64,000 nt of DNA, taken from contig JAYRLC010000002.1 of the NCBI GenBank assembly GCA_041905405.1, positions 62,001-126,000 on the forward strand, read 5' to 3'. Below, one piece after another: positions 25,935-33,952 of this stretch (position 1 is the stretch's first letter; each line of letters opens with the position of its first letter). Made by a program: the position numbers and the translations under genes. Under the pieces are notes generated by a model. It was not told the DNA's origin. It worked only from the letters and a program-made list of their open reading frames with translations, and searched no databases. The DNA is from RAM1 sp041905405 (GTDB lineage: Bacteria; Pseudomonadota; Gammaproteobacteria; Burkholderiales; Burkholderiaceae_C).

Positions 25935-27181
25935 CGCACGGCTTTTCCTGGCGCAATGGCCTGGCCTACGGACTGCTGGGACTGCCGCTGGCCTTTGTGG
26001 CACTGCCGTTGTATGTGGTGCTGCCCAACTACTATGCACGCGAGTTTGGCGTGCCGCTGGCGGTGCTGGGCGCCTTGCTGCTGGGCGCCAGGCTGCTGGA
26101 CGCTTTCATCGACCCCTGGATCGGGCGGCTGACCGACCGTGTGTTCGCCCACTCCACGCGCGCCGTCCTGGCGCTGGGCGGCATGGCCGCGTGCCTGCTG
26201 GCCGCCGGATTCGCGCTGCTGTTCTTTCCGCCCATAAGCACGTCCGGGGCACTGGTGCTGTGGGCGTCGCTGATGCTGGCGCTGACCTACGCGGCCTACA
26301 GCGCCGTGAGCGTGGCATACCAGTCCTGGGGCGCGATGCTGGGGGGCGACGAGGGCCAGCGCAGCCGCATCGTGGCCTGGCGCGAAGGGCTGGGACTGGC
26401 GGGGGTGCTGCTGGCATCGGTGCTGCCCACGTTCGCGGGCCATGGGGTCACGGCAGCGGCTTTCGCGGCGCTGCTGGGCGTGGGCTGGCTGGCTTGGACC
26501 CGCGCACCCGCGCCGCGCCCGCGCGAGGACGGCACCGCCGGCGAGCTGTGGCGTCCGCTGAAATGTCCGGCATTCCGCCGGCTGCTGGCGGTATTCCTGC
26601 TCAACGGCATCGCCAGCGCCATTCCGGCCACGCTCGTGCTGTTCTTCATCCAGGACCGCCTGCAGGCGCCACCGGCATGGGAGCCGCTCTTCCTGGCCGT
26701 CTACTTTCTCGCCGCGGCGCTGTCGCTGCCACTGTGGCTTCGGACCGTGCGGCGCTTCGGGCTGGCACGCAGCTGGCTCGGCGGCATGGTGCTTGCCATG
26801 GCGGTTTTCATCTGGGCGCTGGGCCTGGGGGAGGGCGATCACCTGCCGTTCCTGGTCGTCTGCGCCCTGTCCGGGGCGGCCCTCGGTGCCGACCTGGCCC
26901 TGCCCGGCGCCCTGCTCGCCGGTGTGATCGACCGCGCTGGCGACCGCGGCCAGGCCGATGGGGCTTACTTCGGCTGGTGGAATTTTGCGACCAAGCTCAA
27001 TCTTGCCCTGGCCGCGGGCCTGGCGCTGCCGCTGCTCGCGCTGTTCGGCTACACGCCGGGCACCCGTGACGCGCCCGGCCTGCTGGCGCTGTCCGCCGCG
27101 TACTGCCTGCTGCCCTGCGCACTCAAGCTTTGCGCCGCGCTGACGCTGTACCTCACCCTCATCAGACCCACGACACCATGA
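25931..27181 (+). CDS. MFS transporter (GPH/MFS_2 type)
   Basis: Integral membrane transporter of 416 residues with about 12 helices (for example GLAYGLLGLPLAFVALPLYV). The cytoplasmic loop LDAFIDPWIGRLTDR after helix 2 is the DxxxGxxxDR-like motif of the glycoside-pentoside-hexuronide branch, which is also related to the lysolipid transporter MFSD2. A lipid-related substrate would fit the operon better than a sugar, but this is inference. Start GTG 25931 and stop (overlapping ATG 27178) both overlap neighbouring genes, so it is translationally coupled on both sides. Confidence 0.85.
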   Translation: MTHGFSWRNGLAYGLLGLPLAFVALPLYVVLPNYYAREFGVPLAVLGALLLGARLLDAFIDPWIGRLTDRVFAHSTRAVLALGGMAACLLAAGFALLFFPPISTSGALVLWASLMLALTYAAYSAVSVAYQSWGAMLGGDEGQRSRIVAWREGLGLAGVLLASVLPTFAGHGVTAAAFAALLGVGWLAWTRAPAPRPREDGTAGELWRPLKCPAFRRLLAVFLLNGIASAIPATLVLFFIQDRLQAPPAWEPLFLAVYFLAAALSLPLWLRTVRRFGLARSWLGGMVLAMAVFIWALGLGEGDHLPFLVVCALSGAALGADLALPGALLAGVIDRAGDRGQADGAYFGWWNFATKLNLALAAGLALPLLALFGYTPGTRDAPGLLALSAAYCLLPCALKLCAALTLYLTLIRPTTP

Positions 27182-27708
27182 AACGCCGCTTCCTTCTTGC
27201 AGCTGCCGCCAGCGTCCCCTGGCTGGCCGGCTGTGCCTCGCCCCGTGTTGAAGACTACGCCGAGCAGCGGCCGGCACTGGATCTGCGCGACTACTTCAAC
27301 GGCACCCTGGACGCCTGGGGTGTCCTCACCGACCGCTCGGGCAAGGTCGTACGCCGCTTCACCGTGGTGATGGACTGCCGCTGGCAAGGCGATGACGGCG
27401 TGCTGGACGAAGCGTTCACCTACTCCGACGGCACCCGCCAGCGGCGCGTCTGGCGGCTGAAGCGGCATACAGACGGCCGCTACACCGGTCGCGCCGACGA
27501 CGTGGTCGGCGAAGCCGCCGGCCAGGCCCGCGGCAACGCGTTCAACTGGCGCTACACGCTTGCCCTGCCGGTCGACGGACGGGTCGTGAACGTCGACTTC
27601 GACGACTGGATGTACCTGATGGATGAGCGCGTCATGCTCAACCGCGCGGTCATGAGCAAGCTCGGCATCCGGCTGGGCGAAGTCACCCTTTCCTTCAGGC
27701 GGCGATGA
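27178..27708 (+). CDS. DUF3833 family lipoprotein
   Basis: A 176-residue lipoprotein: signal MKRRFLLAAAASVPWLAGC with lipobox LAGC, then the DUF3833 body with LRDYFNGTLDAWGVLTDRSG, FTVVMDCRW and DDWMYLMDERVMLNRAVMSK. Members are found in the same light/oxidative-stress clusters as DUF1365 and Cfa; the function is unknown, but a lipid-binding barrel-like fold is likely from the alternating strands. ATG 27178 overlaps the MFS stop (ATGA), and its own stop overlaps the next gene at 27705-27708, fixing both ends. Confidence 0.88.
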   Translation: MKRRFLLAAAASVPWLAGCASPRVEDYAEQRPALDLRDYFNGTLDAWGVLTDRSGKVVRRFTVVMDCRWQGDDGVLDEAFTYSDGTRQRRVWRLKRHTDGRYTGRADDVVGEAAGQARGNAFNWRYTLALPVDGRVVNVDFDDWMYLMDERVMLNRAVMSKLGIRLGEVTLSFRRR

Positions 27709-28550
27709 TGCAAACGCAATTCAGTCCCGCGGGCAAGGCCCCCGCCGACATCCAGCCCCCGCGGCATGCAGGCTGGTTTGCCCCGCTGAACCCGCCCCAG
27801 CCGCGCTGGTCCGGCCGCAGCGTGTGGCTCGTGGGCGCGTCCAGCGGCATCGGCCGCGCGACTGCCGCCCTCCTGCATGCACAGGGTGCGCGCGTGTATG
27901 TGTCCGCGCGCAGCGACGGCCCGCTGACGCGGTTCGCGGTGGAGCATCCCGGCGCGGTCGCCCTGCCGCTGGACGTGTGCGACCGCGCCCAGGTGCAGGC
28001 CGCCGCGCGCACGCTCCTGGCCGAAGGACCGCTGGACTGCGTGATCTACTGCGCCGGTTACTACCGCGAAATGCGGGCCACCGCATTCGATCTGGACGAG
28101 ATGCTGCGGCATGAGCAGGTCAACTACGTGGGCGCGCTGCACGTGCTGGACGCGGTGCTGCCGCACTTCCTGTCGCGCCGCGCGGGACACATCAGCCTGG
28201 TCAGCAGCGTGGCGGGTTTCCGCGGGCTGCCCAAGAGCCTGGCCTACGGTCCCACCAAGGCCGCGCTCATCAACCTGGGCGAGACGCTGTACCTGGACCT
28301 GCGCGACGCGGGCATCGGCGTAAGCCTGGTCAACCCGGGCTTCGTGGAAACGCCGCTGACCGCGCAGAACGAGTTCCGCATGCCTGCGCTCATCACGCCC
28401 GAGCAGGCCGCGCACGAGATCCTGTCGGGCTGGCAGCGCGGCCAGTTTGAAATCCACTTTCCCAAACGCTTCACGTGGTGGATGAAAGCCTTGCGCTGGC
28501 TGCCCCAACGCATTTATTTCGCCGTGATCCGGCGCTTCACGGGGCTGTGA
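27705..28550 (+). CDS. Short-chain dehydrogenase/reductase
   Basis: NAD(P)-dependent oxidoreductase of 281 residues. The cofactor motif is SVWLVGASSGIGRATAALLH and the catalytic residues are Ser in SLVSSVAGFRGLPKS and the Tyr-xxx-Lys in AYGPTKAAL. An extra N-terminal stretch of about 35 Pro-rich residues precedes the Rossmann fold, and a basic amphipathic C-terminus (KRFTWWMKALRWLPQR) suggests membrane association, in keeping with a lipid substrate. Start and stop overlap neighbouring genes (ATGA at 27705, GTGA at 28547). Confidence 0.9.
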   Translation: MMQTQFSPAGKAPADIQPPRHAGWFAPLNPPQPRWSGRSVWLVGASSGIGRATAALLHAQGARVYVSARSDGPLTRFAVEHPGAVALPLDVCDRAQVQAAARTLLAEGPLDCVIYCAGYYREMRATAFDLDEMLRHEQVNYVGALHVLDAVLPHFLSRRAGHISLVSSVAGFRGLPKSLAYGPTKAALINLGETLYLDLRDAGIGVSLVNPGFVETPLTAQNEFRMPALITPEQAAHEILSGWQRGQFEIHFPKRFTWWMKALRWLPQRIYFAVIRRFTGL

Positions 28551-28981
28551 GCGTGAGGGACGCCGTCACACGGATCGAAAACTTCTTCGGTGCGCTGACG
28601 CCCGCCGACCTGCAACGCCTGGGCGATTTCTACGAAAGCAATGCGTACTTCAAGGATCCGTTCAACGAAGTGCGGGGCGTTGCGGCCATTGCGGGCATCT
28701 TTCGCCACATGTTCGATACGCTGGACGATCCGCGCTTCGTCATCACGGCGCGGATGATCGACGGCGATCAATGCTTCCTGGCCTGGGAATTCCGGTTTGC
28801 GTTCCGGGGGTCACATCCTGCCAGGCCCCAGGTGATACGCGGTGGCTCGCACCTGCTGCTGGCGCCGGACGGACGCATCCGCTCGCACCGGGACTATTGG
28901 GATGCGGCGGAAGAACTGTATGAGAAGCTGCCCATGCTGGGCTCGCTGATGCGCTGGCTGAAGCGGCGCGTGGCTGGCTGA
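28547..28981 (+). CDS. NTF2/SnoaL-like protein
   Basis: A 144-residue cone-shaped NTF2-fold protein: helix-rich start (TRIENFFGALTPADLQRLGD), FYESNAYFKDPFNEVRG and the central strand block CFLAWEFRFAFRG ending in GRIRSHRDYWDAAEELYE. Such proteins bind or isomerise small hydrophobic molecules. GTG 28547 is selected because it overlaps the SDR stop as GTGA, the pattern seen throughout this operon; GTG 28553 is possible. It is the last gene of the operon and ends 26 nt before the convergent GST gene. Confidence 0.85.
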   Translation: MSVRDAVTRIENFFGALTPADLQRLGDFYESNAYFKDPFNEVRGVAAIAGIFRHMFDTLDDPRFVITARMIDGDQCFLAWEFRFAFRGSHPARPQVIRGGSHLLLAPDGRIRSHRDYWDAAEELYEKLPMLGSLMRWLKRRVAG

Positions 28982-29007
28982 CCCAACGGACGCGCCGGAT
29001 GGCGCCC

Positions 29008-29622
29008 TCAGGCAGGCCGCGTGTCGGCGAAACTTGCGCGCTGCGCGAGCTTTTCGCTCAGGCGGGCCAGGTTGGGATGGGCGGTGCGCCAGTCGATGTC
29101 GGCAAACCGGAAGTCCAGGTAGCCCAGCGCACACCCCACGGCAACGTCCGCCAGGCTCAGGTGGATGCCGGAGCAGAACGGCTTCTCGCCCAGGCCCTTG
29201 GCCATGGCTTCCAGGCTCGCATGCACCTTGCCCATCTGGCGGTCGATCCAGGCCTGGCTGCGCTGGGCTTTGGTCCGGCCGGCCCAGTTGGCCTCCAGGC
29301 GCGCCAGGATCAACGCGTCCAGCACGCCGTCGGCCAACGCTTCCCAGGTCTTGACCTCGGCACGCTCGCGGCCCACGGCGGGGATGAGCTTGCCCACGGG
29401 CGACAGCGTGTCCAGGTATTCGACGATGACGCGCGAGTCGAACAGCGCCTCGCCGCCTTCCATGACCAGGCACGGCACCTTGCCCAGCGGGTTGGACTGG
29501 CTGATCGTGGTGTCGGCCGCCCAAACGTCCTCAGGCACGAACTGGTAGTCCAGTTTCTTTTCGGCCATGACGACGCGCACCTTGCGCACGTACGGGCTTG
29601 CAACGGCTCCAATCAACTTCAT
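29008..29622 (-). CDS. Glutathione S-transferase family protein
   Basis: Cytoplasmic GST of 204 residues. The N-terminal thioredoxin-like domain starts MKLIGAVASPYVRKVRVVMA with the active-site Ser in ASPYVRKV, and the cis-Pro plus glutathione-binding region reads NPLGKVPCLVMEGGEALFDS. The C-terminal helical domain contains SLADVAVGCALGYLDFRF. Ser rather than Cys or Tyr at the active site places it near the bacterial GstB/theta-like groups. It stands alone between the convergent FAD/Cfa operon and the divergent purB. Confidence 0.9.
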   Translation of the reverse strand: MKLIGAVASPYVRKVRVVMAEKKLDYQFVPEDVWAADTTISQSNPLGKVPCLVMEGGEALFDSRVIVEYLDTLSPVGKLIPAVGRERAEVKTWEALADGVLDALILARLEANWAGRTKAQRSQAWIDRQMGKVHASLEAMAKGLGEKPFCSGIHLSLADVAVGCALGYLDFRFADIDWRTAHPNLARLSEKLAQRASFADTRPA

Positions 29623-29733
29623 GGGAGGTCTCTCTGAATGTTCGAGTTATCGCAGGAAATTCATTTTAGGGGAATGCTCCGGTTTGCCTGTCGCAGGGCC
29701 ACGACAGCGGGCGCCACCGGGTTTACCAGAGGT

Positions 29734-29753
29734 GCCCGCCTACAATTGCGGGC
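29734..29753 (+). promoter_or_regulatory. purB core promoter with hairpin abutting the start codon
   Basis: TACAAT at 29741-29746 lies seven bases before ATG 29754, so a transcript from it would begin at or next to the start codon (leaderless mRNA). GCCCGC (29734-29739) and GCGGGC (29748-29753) pair as a 6-bp dyad across the -10 box, a possible operator. No good -35 hexamer and no ribosome site are present. Confidence 0.4.
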
Positions 29754-31133
29754 ATGACTTTCTCGACGATCGCGGCGCTGTCGCCGCTGGACGGCCGCTA
29801 TGCGGCCAAGCTCGCCAACCTGCGCCCCCTGATGAGCGAGCAGGGCTACATGCACCGCCGCGTGCAGGTTGAAGTGGCATGGTTCATCGCCCTGAGCGAT
29901 GCGGGCTTTGGCGAGTTCAAGCCGTTGAGTCCCGGAGCACGCACTTACTTGCTCGGTCTGGTCAAAAATTTTTCGGAAGCCGACGCCGCAGCGATCAAGG
30001 ACATAGAAAAAACCACGAACCACGACGTCAAGGCCGTGGAGTACTGGATCAAGTCGAAGTTCGAAGCCCGGCCCGAACTCAAGTCAGCCAGCGAATTCGT
30101 TCACTTCGCCTGCACCAGCGAGGACATCAACAACACAAGCCACGCGCTGCAGCTCAAGGGGGGGCGCGACGCCGTCATCCTGCCGGCGCTGGACGCCGTC
30201 ATCGCCAAACTGCGTGACATGGCACATGCCCACGCTGCCGTGCCCATGCTCAGCCGCACCCACGGCCAGACCGCCAGCCCCACGACCGTGGGCAAGGAAA
30301 TCGCCAACGTCGTCGTGCGTCTGGCCGCTGCGCGCGAGCGCATCGCTGGCGTCAAGCTCATGGGCAAGATGAACGGCGCCGTGGGCAACTACAACGCGCA
30401 CCTTTCGGCCTGGCCCGACTTCGACTGGGAAGCCTTTTCGTGCAAGGTGGTGGAAACACCGGAGCCGCTCGGCCTGGGGCTGACGTTCCAGCCCTACAGC
30501 ATCCAGATCGAGCCGCATGACTATATGGCGGAGCTGTTCGACGCCGTGGCGCGCGCCAACACCATCCTGGTCGATTTCTCGCGTGACGTCTGGGGTTATG
30601 TCAGCCTGGGCTATTTCAAGCAACGGCTGAAGGCTGGCGAGATCGGTTCGTCCACCATGCCGCACAAGGTCAACCCGATCGACTTCGAAAACGCCGAAGG
30701 CAACCTGGGCCTGGCCAATGCCCTGCTGCGCCACCTGAGCGAAAAGCTGCCTATCAGCCGCTGGCAGCGCGACCTGACCGACAGCACGGTCTTGCGCAAC
30801 ATGGGCGTGGCCCTGGGCTACGCCGCGCTGGCCTACCAGTCGCTCATGACCGGCCTGAACAAGCTGGAACTGAATGAAGAAGCGCTGGCCGCCGACCTGA
30901 ACGCCGCCTGGGAAGTGCTGGCCGAGCCGATCCAGACCGTGATGCGCCGCTTCGGCGTGCAGGGTGCGTATGAGAAGCTCAAGGAAGTCACGCGCGGCAA
31001 AACGGTGCGCGCCGAAGACCTGCACGGACTGATCCGCTCGCTGGAGATCCCGCAGGCCGAGAAAGACCGCCTGCTGGCCATGACACCGGCCAGCTACATC
31101 GGCAAGGCGGCTGAACTCGCCCGGCGGGCCTGA
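29754..31133 (+). CDS. purB: Adenylosuccinate lyase
   Basis: Catalyses two steps of purine synthesis, splitting SAICAR and adenylosuccinate to release fumarate. The 459-residue protein shows the superfamily signature GSSTMPHKVNPIDFENAEGN (about residue 298) with the catalytic Ser in the flexible loop, and MLSRTHGQTASPTTVGKE in the middle domain. The N-terminus LSPLDGRYAAKLANLRPLMS is typical of proteobacterial PurB. The stop overlaps the yaeQ start (TGATG), so the two are coupled. The start codon has no upstream Shine-Dalgarno sequence. Confidence 0.97.
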   Translation: MTFSTIAALSPLDGRYAAKLANLRPLMSEQGYMHRRVQVEVAWFIALSDAGFGEFKPLSPGARTYLLGLVKNFSEADAAAIKDIEKTTNHDVKAVEYWIKSKFEARPELKSASEFVHFACTSEDINNTSHALQLKGGRDAVILPALDAVIAKLRDMAHAHAAVPMLSRTHGQTASPTTVGKEIANVVVRLAAARERIAGVKLMGKMNGAVGNYNAHLSAWPDFDWEAFSCKVVETPEPLGLGLTFQPYSIQIEPHDYMAELFDAVARANTILVDFSRDVWGYVSLGYFKQRLKAGEIGSSTMPHKVNPIDFENAEGNLGLANALLRHLSEKLPISRWQRDLTDSTVLRNMGVALGYAALAYQSLMTGLNKLELNEEALAADLNAAWEVLAEPIQTVMRRFGVQGAYEKLKEVTRGKTVRAEDLHGLIRSLEIPQAEKDRLLAMTPASYIGKAAELARRA

Positions 31134-31693
31134 TGGCCCTGAAGTCCACGATCTTCAAAGCGTCCCTGCAGGTCGCCGACATCGACCACGGCTACTACGC
31201 GGACCATGCGCTGACCCTGGCGCGCCATCCGAGCGAAACCGACGAACGCATGATGGTGCGGCTGGCCGCGCTGGCCTTCAACGCCCATCAGCTGCAGACT
31301 GTGTGCAACGGCGACGGCACGCTGGCCTTTGGCGCGGGACTGTCCGACCCGGACGACCCCGATGTGTACCTGCGCGACTTCACGGGGCAAACCCGGCTGT
31401 GGATCGAAGTGGGCCAGCCCGAGGACAAGCCCGTCATCAAGGCATGCGGCAAGGCCGACCAGGTCATGGTCTATTGCTTCAACCACGCCGCCGAAATCTG
31501 GTGGCGCGGCATCGAGAACAAGCTCACGCGCCCGCAGAACCTCAGCGTCTTTCGCGTGCCCACGGCAGCCTCTCAGGCGCTGGGAGCCCTGGCACAGCGC
31601 ACGATGCAGTTGCAGGCGACGGTGCAGGAGGGTGTGCTGATGCTTGGAGACGGCACGAACACGGTGGACATCGAGCCGGTCCGCTGGAAATAG
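31133..31693 (+). CDS. yaeQ: YaeQ family protein
   Basis: A 186-residue conserved protein of the YaeQ family, which has a restriction-endonuclease-like PD-(D/E)xK fold. The probable acidic/lysine core is in ETDERMMVRL and WIEVGQPEDKPVIKACGKAD. E. coli YaeQ was linked to transcription elongation as a suppressor of RfaH loss, but its activity is not established. It overlaps the purB stop, suggesting co-expression with purine synthesis. A 37-nt gap separates it from the convergent gene at 31731. Confidence 0.9.
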   Translation: MALKSTIFKASLQVADIDHGYYADHALTLARHPSETDERMMVRLAALAFNAHQLQTVCNGDGTLAFGAGLSDPDDPDVYLRDFTGQTRLWIEVGQPEDKPVIKACGKADQVMVYCFNHAAEIWWRGIENKLTRPQNLSVFRVPTAASQALGALAQRTMQLQATVQEGVLMLGDGTNTVDIEPVRWK

Positions 31694-31730
31694 CCCTGCC
31701 GCGCTGGAGCAGGCGCAGCATTCGCGCACC

Positions 31731-32168
31731 TCAGCCGGCGTTGTCCGCCTTGCCCTCGCCCGCGCCTTCAACGGCACGCTCCGCATAGCGGTTGAAACGC
31801 CAGGCCTCGCTTTGCAGCGTGATGCGGCGCCAGACCTGGCGCTTGGCGGCCGGCGTCATCTCGGGCCACAGCTGCACTTCCTCGAAGGTACGACCGCAGC
31901 CCTTGCAGTCAGCGTCGCCCTGGCTGGTGGAACAAATGGCGATACAGGGGGTGTCCGGCGTGGTGTCGTACCAGGCCTTCCACGCCGCGTAAGCCTTGGG
32001 AGGAAAGCCGTTTTCATCCGCCTCGTCCTCGTGGTAATAGATCATGAGCGCGTACACCTCGGCCAGCGCCCGCAGCGGCGCAGCCAGGGTAATGCCATCC
32101 GGCGACGGACTCTTCTCGCGCCAGTAGTTGATGGCAGCCTCGATGTCGGTGATGTGGATTCCGGCCAT
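31731..32168 (-). CDS. DUF3717 / DUF1289 two-domain protein
   Basis: A 145-residue protein with an N-terminal DUF3717 block (HITDIEAAINYWREKSPSP) and a C-terminal DUF1289 Cys-rich block: PCIAICSTSQGDADCKGCGR followed by RTFEEVQLWPEMTPAAKR. DUF1289 domains have four Cys likely binding iron or zinc. Start ATG 32168 is chosen because the DUF3717 domain begins directly there; upstream codons are Arg/Pro-rich filler. No ribosome site is apparent. The function is unknown. Upstream, 32169-32356 is non-coding without recognisable features. Confidence 0.8.
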   Translation of the reverse strand: MAGIHITDIEAAINYWREKSPSPDGITLAAPLRALAEVYALMIYYHEDEADENGFPPKAYAAWKAWYDTTPDTPCIAICSTSQGDADCKGCGRTFEEVQLWPEMTPAAKRQVWRRITLQSEAWRFNRYAERAVEGAGEGKADNAG

Positions 32169-32356
32169 GGGACGTTCAGGGGGAGGGGGATGATAGCGTG
32201 CGACCCGATGTTCGCGCGGGCAACGGCGCAATGTAGGACAAACCCTCAAACCGGGGACAATTAATGCTCCTCTTTTGAGAGCATGAAATCCCTGAAGGGC
32301 AACGCCTCCAGCCTCATTTCACTTAAAGCCTGCGGAAATTGCGTAGGGTTGCCAGC

Positions 32357-32385
32357 TTGCGTTTAGGCCTTTGTGCTGCTTTAAT
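32357..32385 (+). promoter_or_regulatory. Sigma-70-type promoter for the riboswitch-terC transcript
   Basis: TTGCGT (32357-32362), a 17-nt spacer and TTTAAT (32380-32385). The predicted start, about 32391-32393, falls right before the first base-paired element of the riboswitch at 32394, which supports the assignment. Confidence 0.55.
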
Positions 32386-32393
32386 CCCGCCTA

Positions 32394-32568
32394 CGAAGGG
32401 GAGTAGCTCCCCACCGTCGCTGCCCAGGGAGGTGCTTTCGGGCATCGCAGCGATGGTGATCGACAAGTCGTCATTACGAAGTACACCTTCCGGCTTGTTG
32501 GGCACATATCGCATGACTCCATGCCGAGCAAGACCTTCGATTGGAACCTGAGCCAGGTTTGGTCGAAG
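32394..32568 (+). promoter_or_regulatory. yybP-ykoY type (manganese) riboswitch upstream of terC
   Basis: The diagnostic loop sequence GAAGGGGAGTAGCTCC sits at 32395-32410. The closing stem is CGAAGG (32394-32399) with CCTTCG (32534-32539), enclosing a structured domain ending GAGCAAGACCTTCG. yybP-ykoY RNAs sense Mn2+ and control exporters such as MntP and TerC-family proteins, which matches the gene 80 nt downstream. The expression platform appears to be an alternative hairpin, CTTCGA (32535-32540) with TCGAAG (32563-32568), plus AACCT/AGGTT inside it, that competes for the closing-stem strand. No T-run follows, so regulation by Rho or translation is likelier than a simple terminator. Confidence 0.8.
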
Positions 32569-32648
32569 TGCGCTTGTTGTTTTCCTTCAAACACACCTCC
32601 ACTGCACCCGGCTCCGGTTGTTAATCGATACAACTCGGAGTTTTTCGC

Positions 32649-33356
32649 ATGGAGTTCATGTCCGCCCCCTGGTGGTCGGCCTTGCTGGCCATTATTCTTA
32701 TTGACCTGGTGCTTGCCGGCGACAACGCGATCGTGATCGCGCTCGCTGCCCGCAACCTGCCCGCCCATCTCCAGAAAAAGGCCATCGTCTGGGGCACTGT
32801 AGGCGCCATCGTGGTGCGCTCGGCCATGACCATCGGTGTCGTGTGGCTGCTCAAGGTCCCCGGCCTGATGCTGGTCGGAGGCCTGGCCCTGGTGTGGATC
32901 GCCTACAAGCTGACGCTGAATGACGATGGCGCAGACGAGCACGGCGGTCCCGGCGCCACCACGTTCTGGGGCGCGATGAAGACCATCATCATTGCCGACG
33001 CCGTGATGGGCATCGACAACGTTCTGGGCGTGGCCGGCGCAGCGCACGGCTCGTTCGACCTGGTGGTGATCGGCCTGCTGGTCAGCATCCCCATCGTGGT
33101 GTTCGGCAGCACGCTGGTGCTCAAACTGGTGGAGCGGTTCCCGTCGATCATGTACATCGGCGCGGCCGTCCTGGCGTTCACCGCCGGCAAGATGATCGTC
33201 AACGAAAAGCTGCTGGCCGGCTTCTTCAAGGGTCCCGACGCTTCCCACCAGATCGCCTACTGGACGGTCTGCGTGCTGATCATCATCGGCGTGCTGACCG
33301 CGGGCTGGCTGCGCAACCGCCGCAATGCAGCGCCGCAGGAAGGCCATGCGGCCTGA
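32649..33356 (+). CDS. TerC-family integral membrane protein (probable Mn exporter)
   Basis: A 235-residue membrane protein with about seven helices. The family motif LIDLVLAGDNAIVIALAARN in the first helix and IIADAVMGIDNVLGVAGAA further on carry the conserved Asp-Asn pairs. TerC/YkoY/Alx proteins export manganese, either directly or to load secreted enzymes. The yybP-ykoY riboswitch ahead of it supports Mn-induced expression. GGAG lies seven bases before ATG 32649. Compared with the second TerC at 51995 it has a shorter acidic loop. Confidence 0.9.
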   Translation: MEFMSAPWWSALLAIILIDLVLAGDNAIVIALAARNLPAHLQKKAIVWGTVGAIVVRSAMTIGVVWLLKVPGLMLVGGLALVWIAYKLTLNDDGADEHGGPGATTFWGAMKTIIIADAVMGIDNVLGVAGAAHGSFDLVVIGLLVSIPIVVFGSTLVLKLVERFPSIMYIGAAVLAFTAGKMIVNEKLLAGFFKGPDASHQIAYWTVCVLIIIGVLTAGWLRNRRNAAPQEGHAA

Positions 33357-33411
33357 CCACGACGATATCCCCGGATTTCACCCCGCCCTCAACCCTGAAA
33401 AGGAAAACATC

Positions 33412-33876
33412 ATGGACAAAATCATTGTGTATGTGGACGACGCAGCCCACGCACAACAACAACTCGCCCCCATGAAGAGCAGTGAGCGCGCCGGCGCGGC
33501 CGCCACCAGGACCCACTGGGTCATGGTGGCCTGTGCGCCGCGCATGACGCACCGCATCAGCAAATGGGTCAGCCACAGCGCACGTGAGAACTGGCGCGCC
33601 AAGTGGGCTGACAAACTCTTCGAGCAGCTCGTGCCGCAGATGCAGGCATCTGGCGACACCGTGACCGTGGTGCTGGCCAAGGGCCCGCTGCCCGAACTGA
33701 CCGAACAGCTCAAGCGCGAACACGGCACGGCGCGCGTGCTGGACGCCCGCCGGCCCAAGTTCGGCCAGGATCTGCCGCCCGTCACGGGCGACCAGCCGGC
33801 CGCCCAGGACCGCCGCTGGGAACTGCCCGGCGCCGTGCTGGGCATGGGCGCCATGCTCGTGCTGGCAGCCGAGTAG
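33412..33876 (+). CDS. Conserved hypothetical protein downstream of terC
   Basis: A 154-residue protein, start ATG 33412 behind AAAAGGAAAAC. It begins with a beta strand (MDKIIVYVDDAAHAQQQLAP), has a Trp/Lys/Arg-rich middle (ISKWVSHSARENWRAKWADK) and VVLAKGPLPELTEQLKREHG, and ends in a hydrophobic segment (LPGAVLGMGAMLVLAAE) that may touch the membrane. The first part recalls universal-stress-like or nucleotide-binding folds, but no specific motif is present. It starts 55 nt after terC on the same strand and is probably in the same Mn-regulated transcript. Function unknown. Confidence 0.7.
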   Translation: MDKIIVYVDDAAHAQQQLAPMKSSERAGAAATRTHWVMVACAPRMTHRISKWVSHSARENWRAKWADKLFEQLVPQMQASGDTVTVVLAKGPLPELTEQLKREHGTARVLDARRPKFGQDLPPVTGDQPAAQDRRWELPGAVLGMGAMLVLAAE

Positions 33877-33952
33877 TCCGGCCTTTTCAGGGCACGCCAT
33901 CCGGTCCTCGGCCGGATGGTGGTGCACTGGCGGCGGTGCTATGCTGGCCGCC

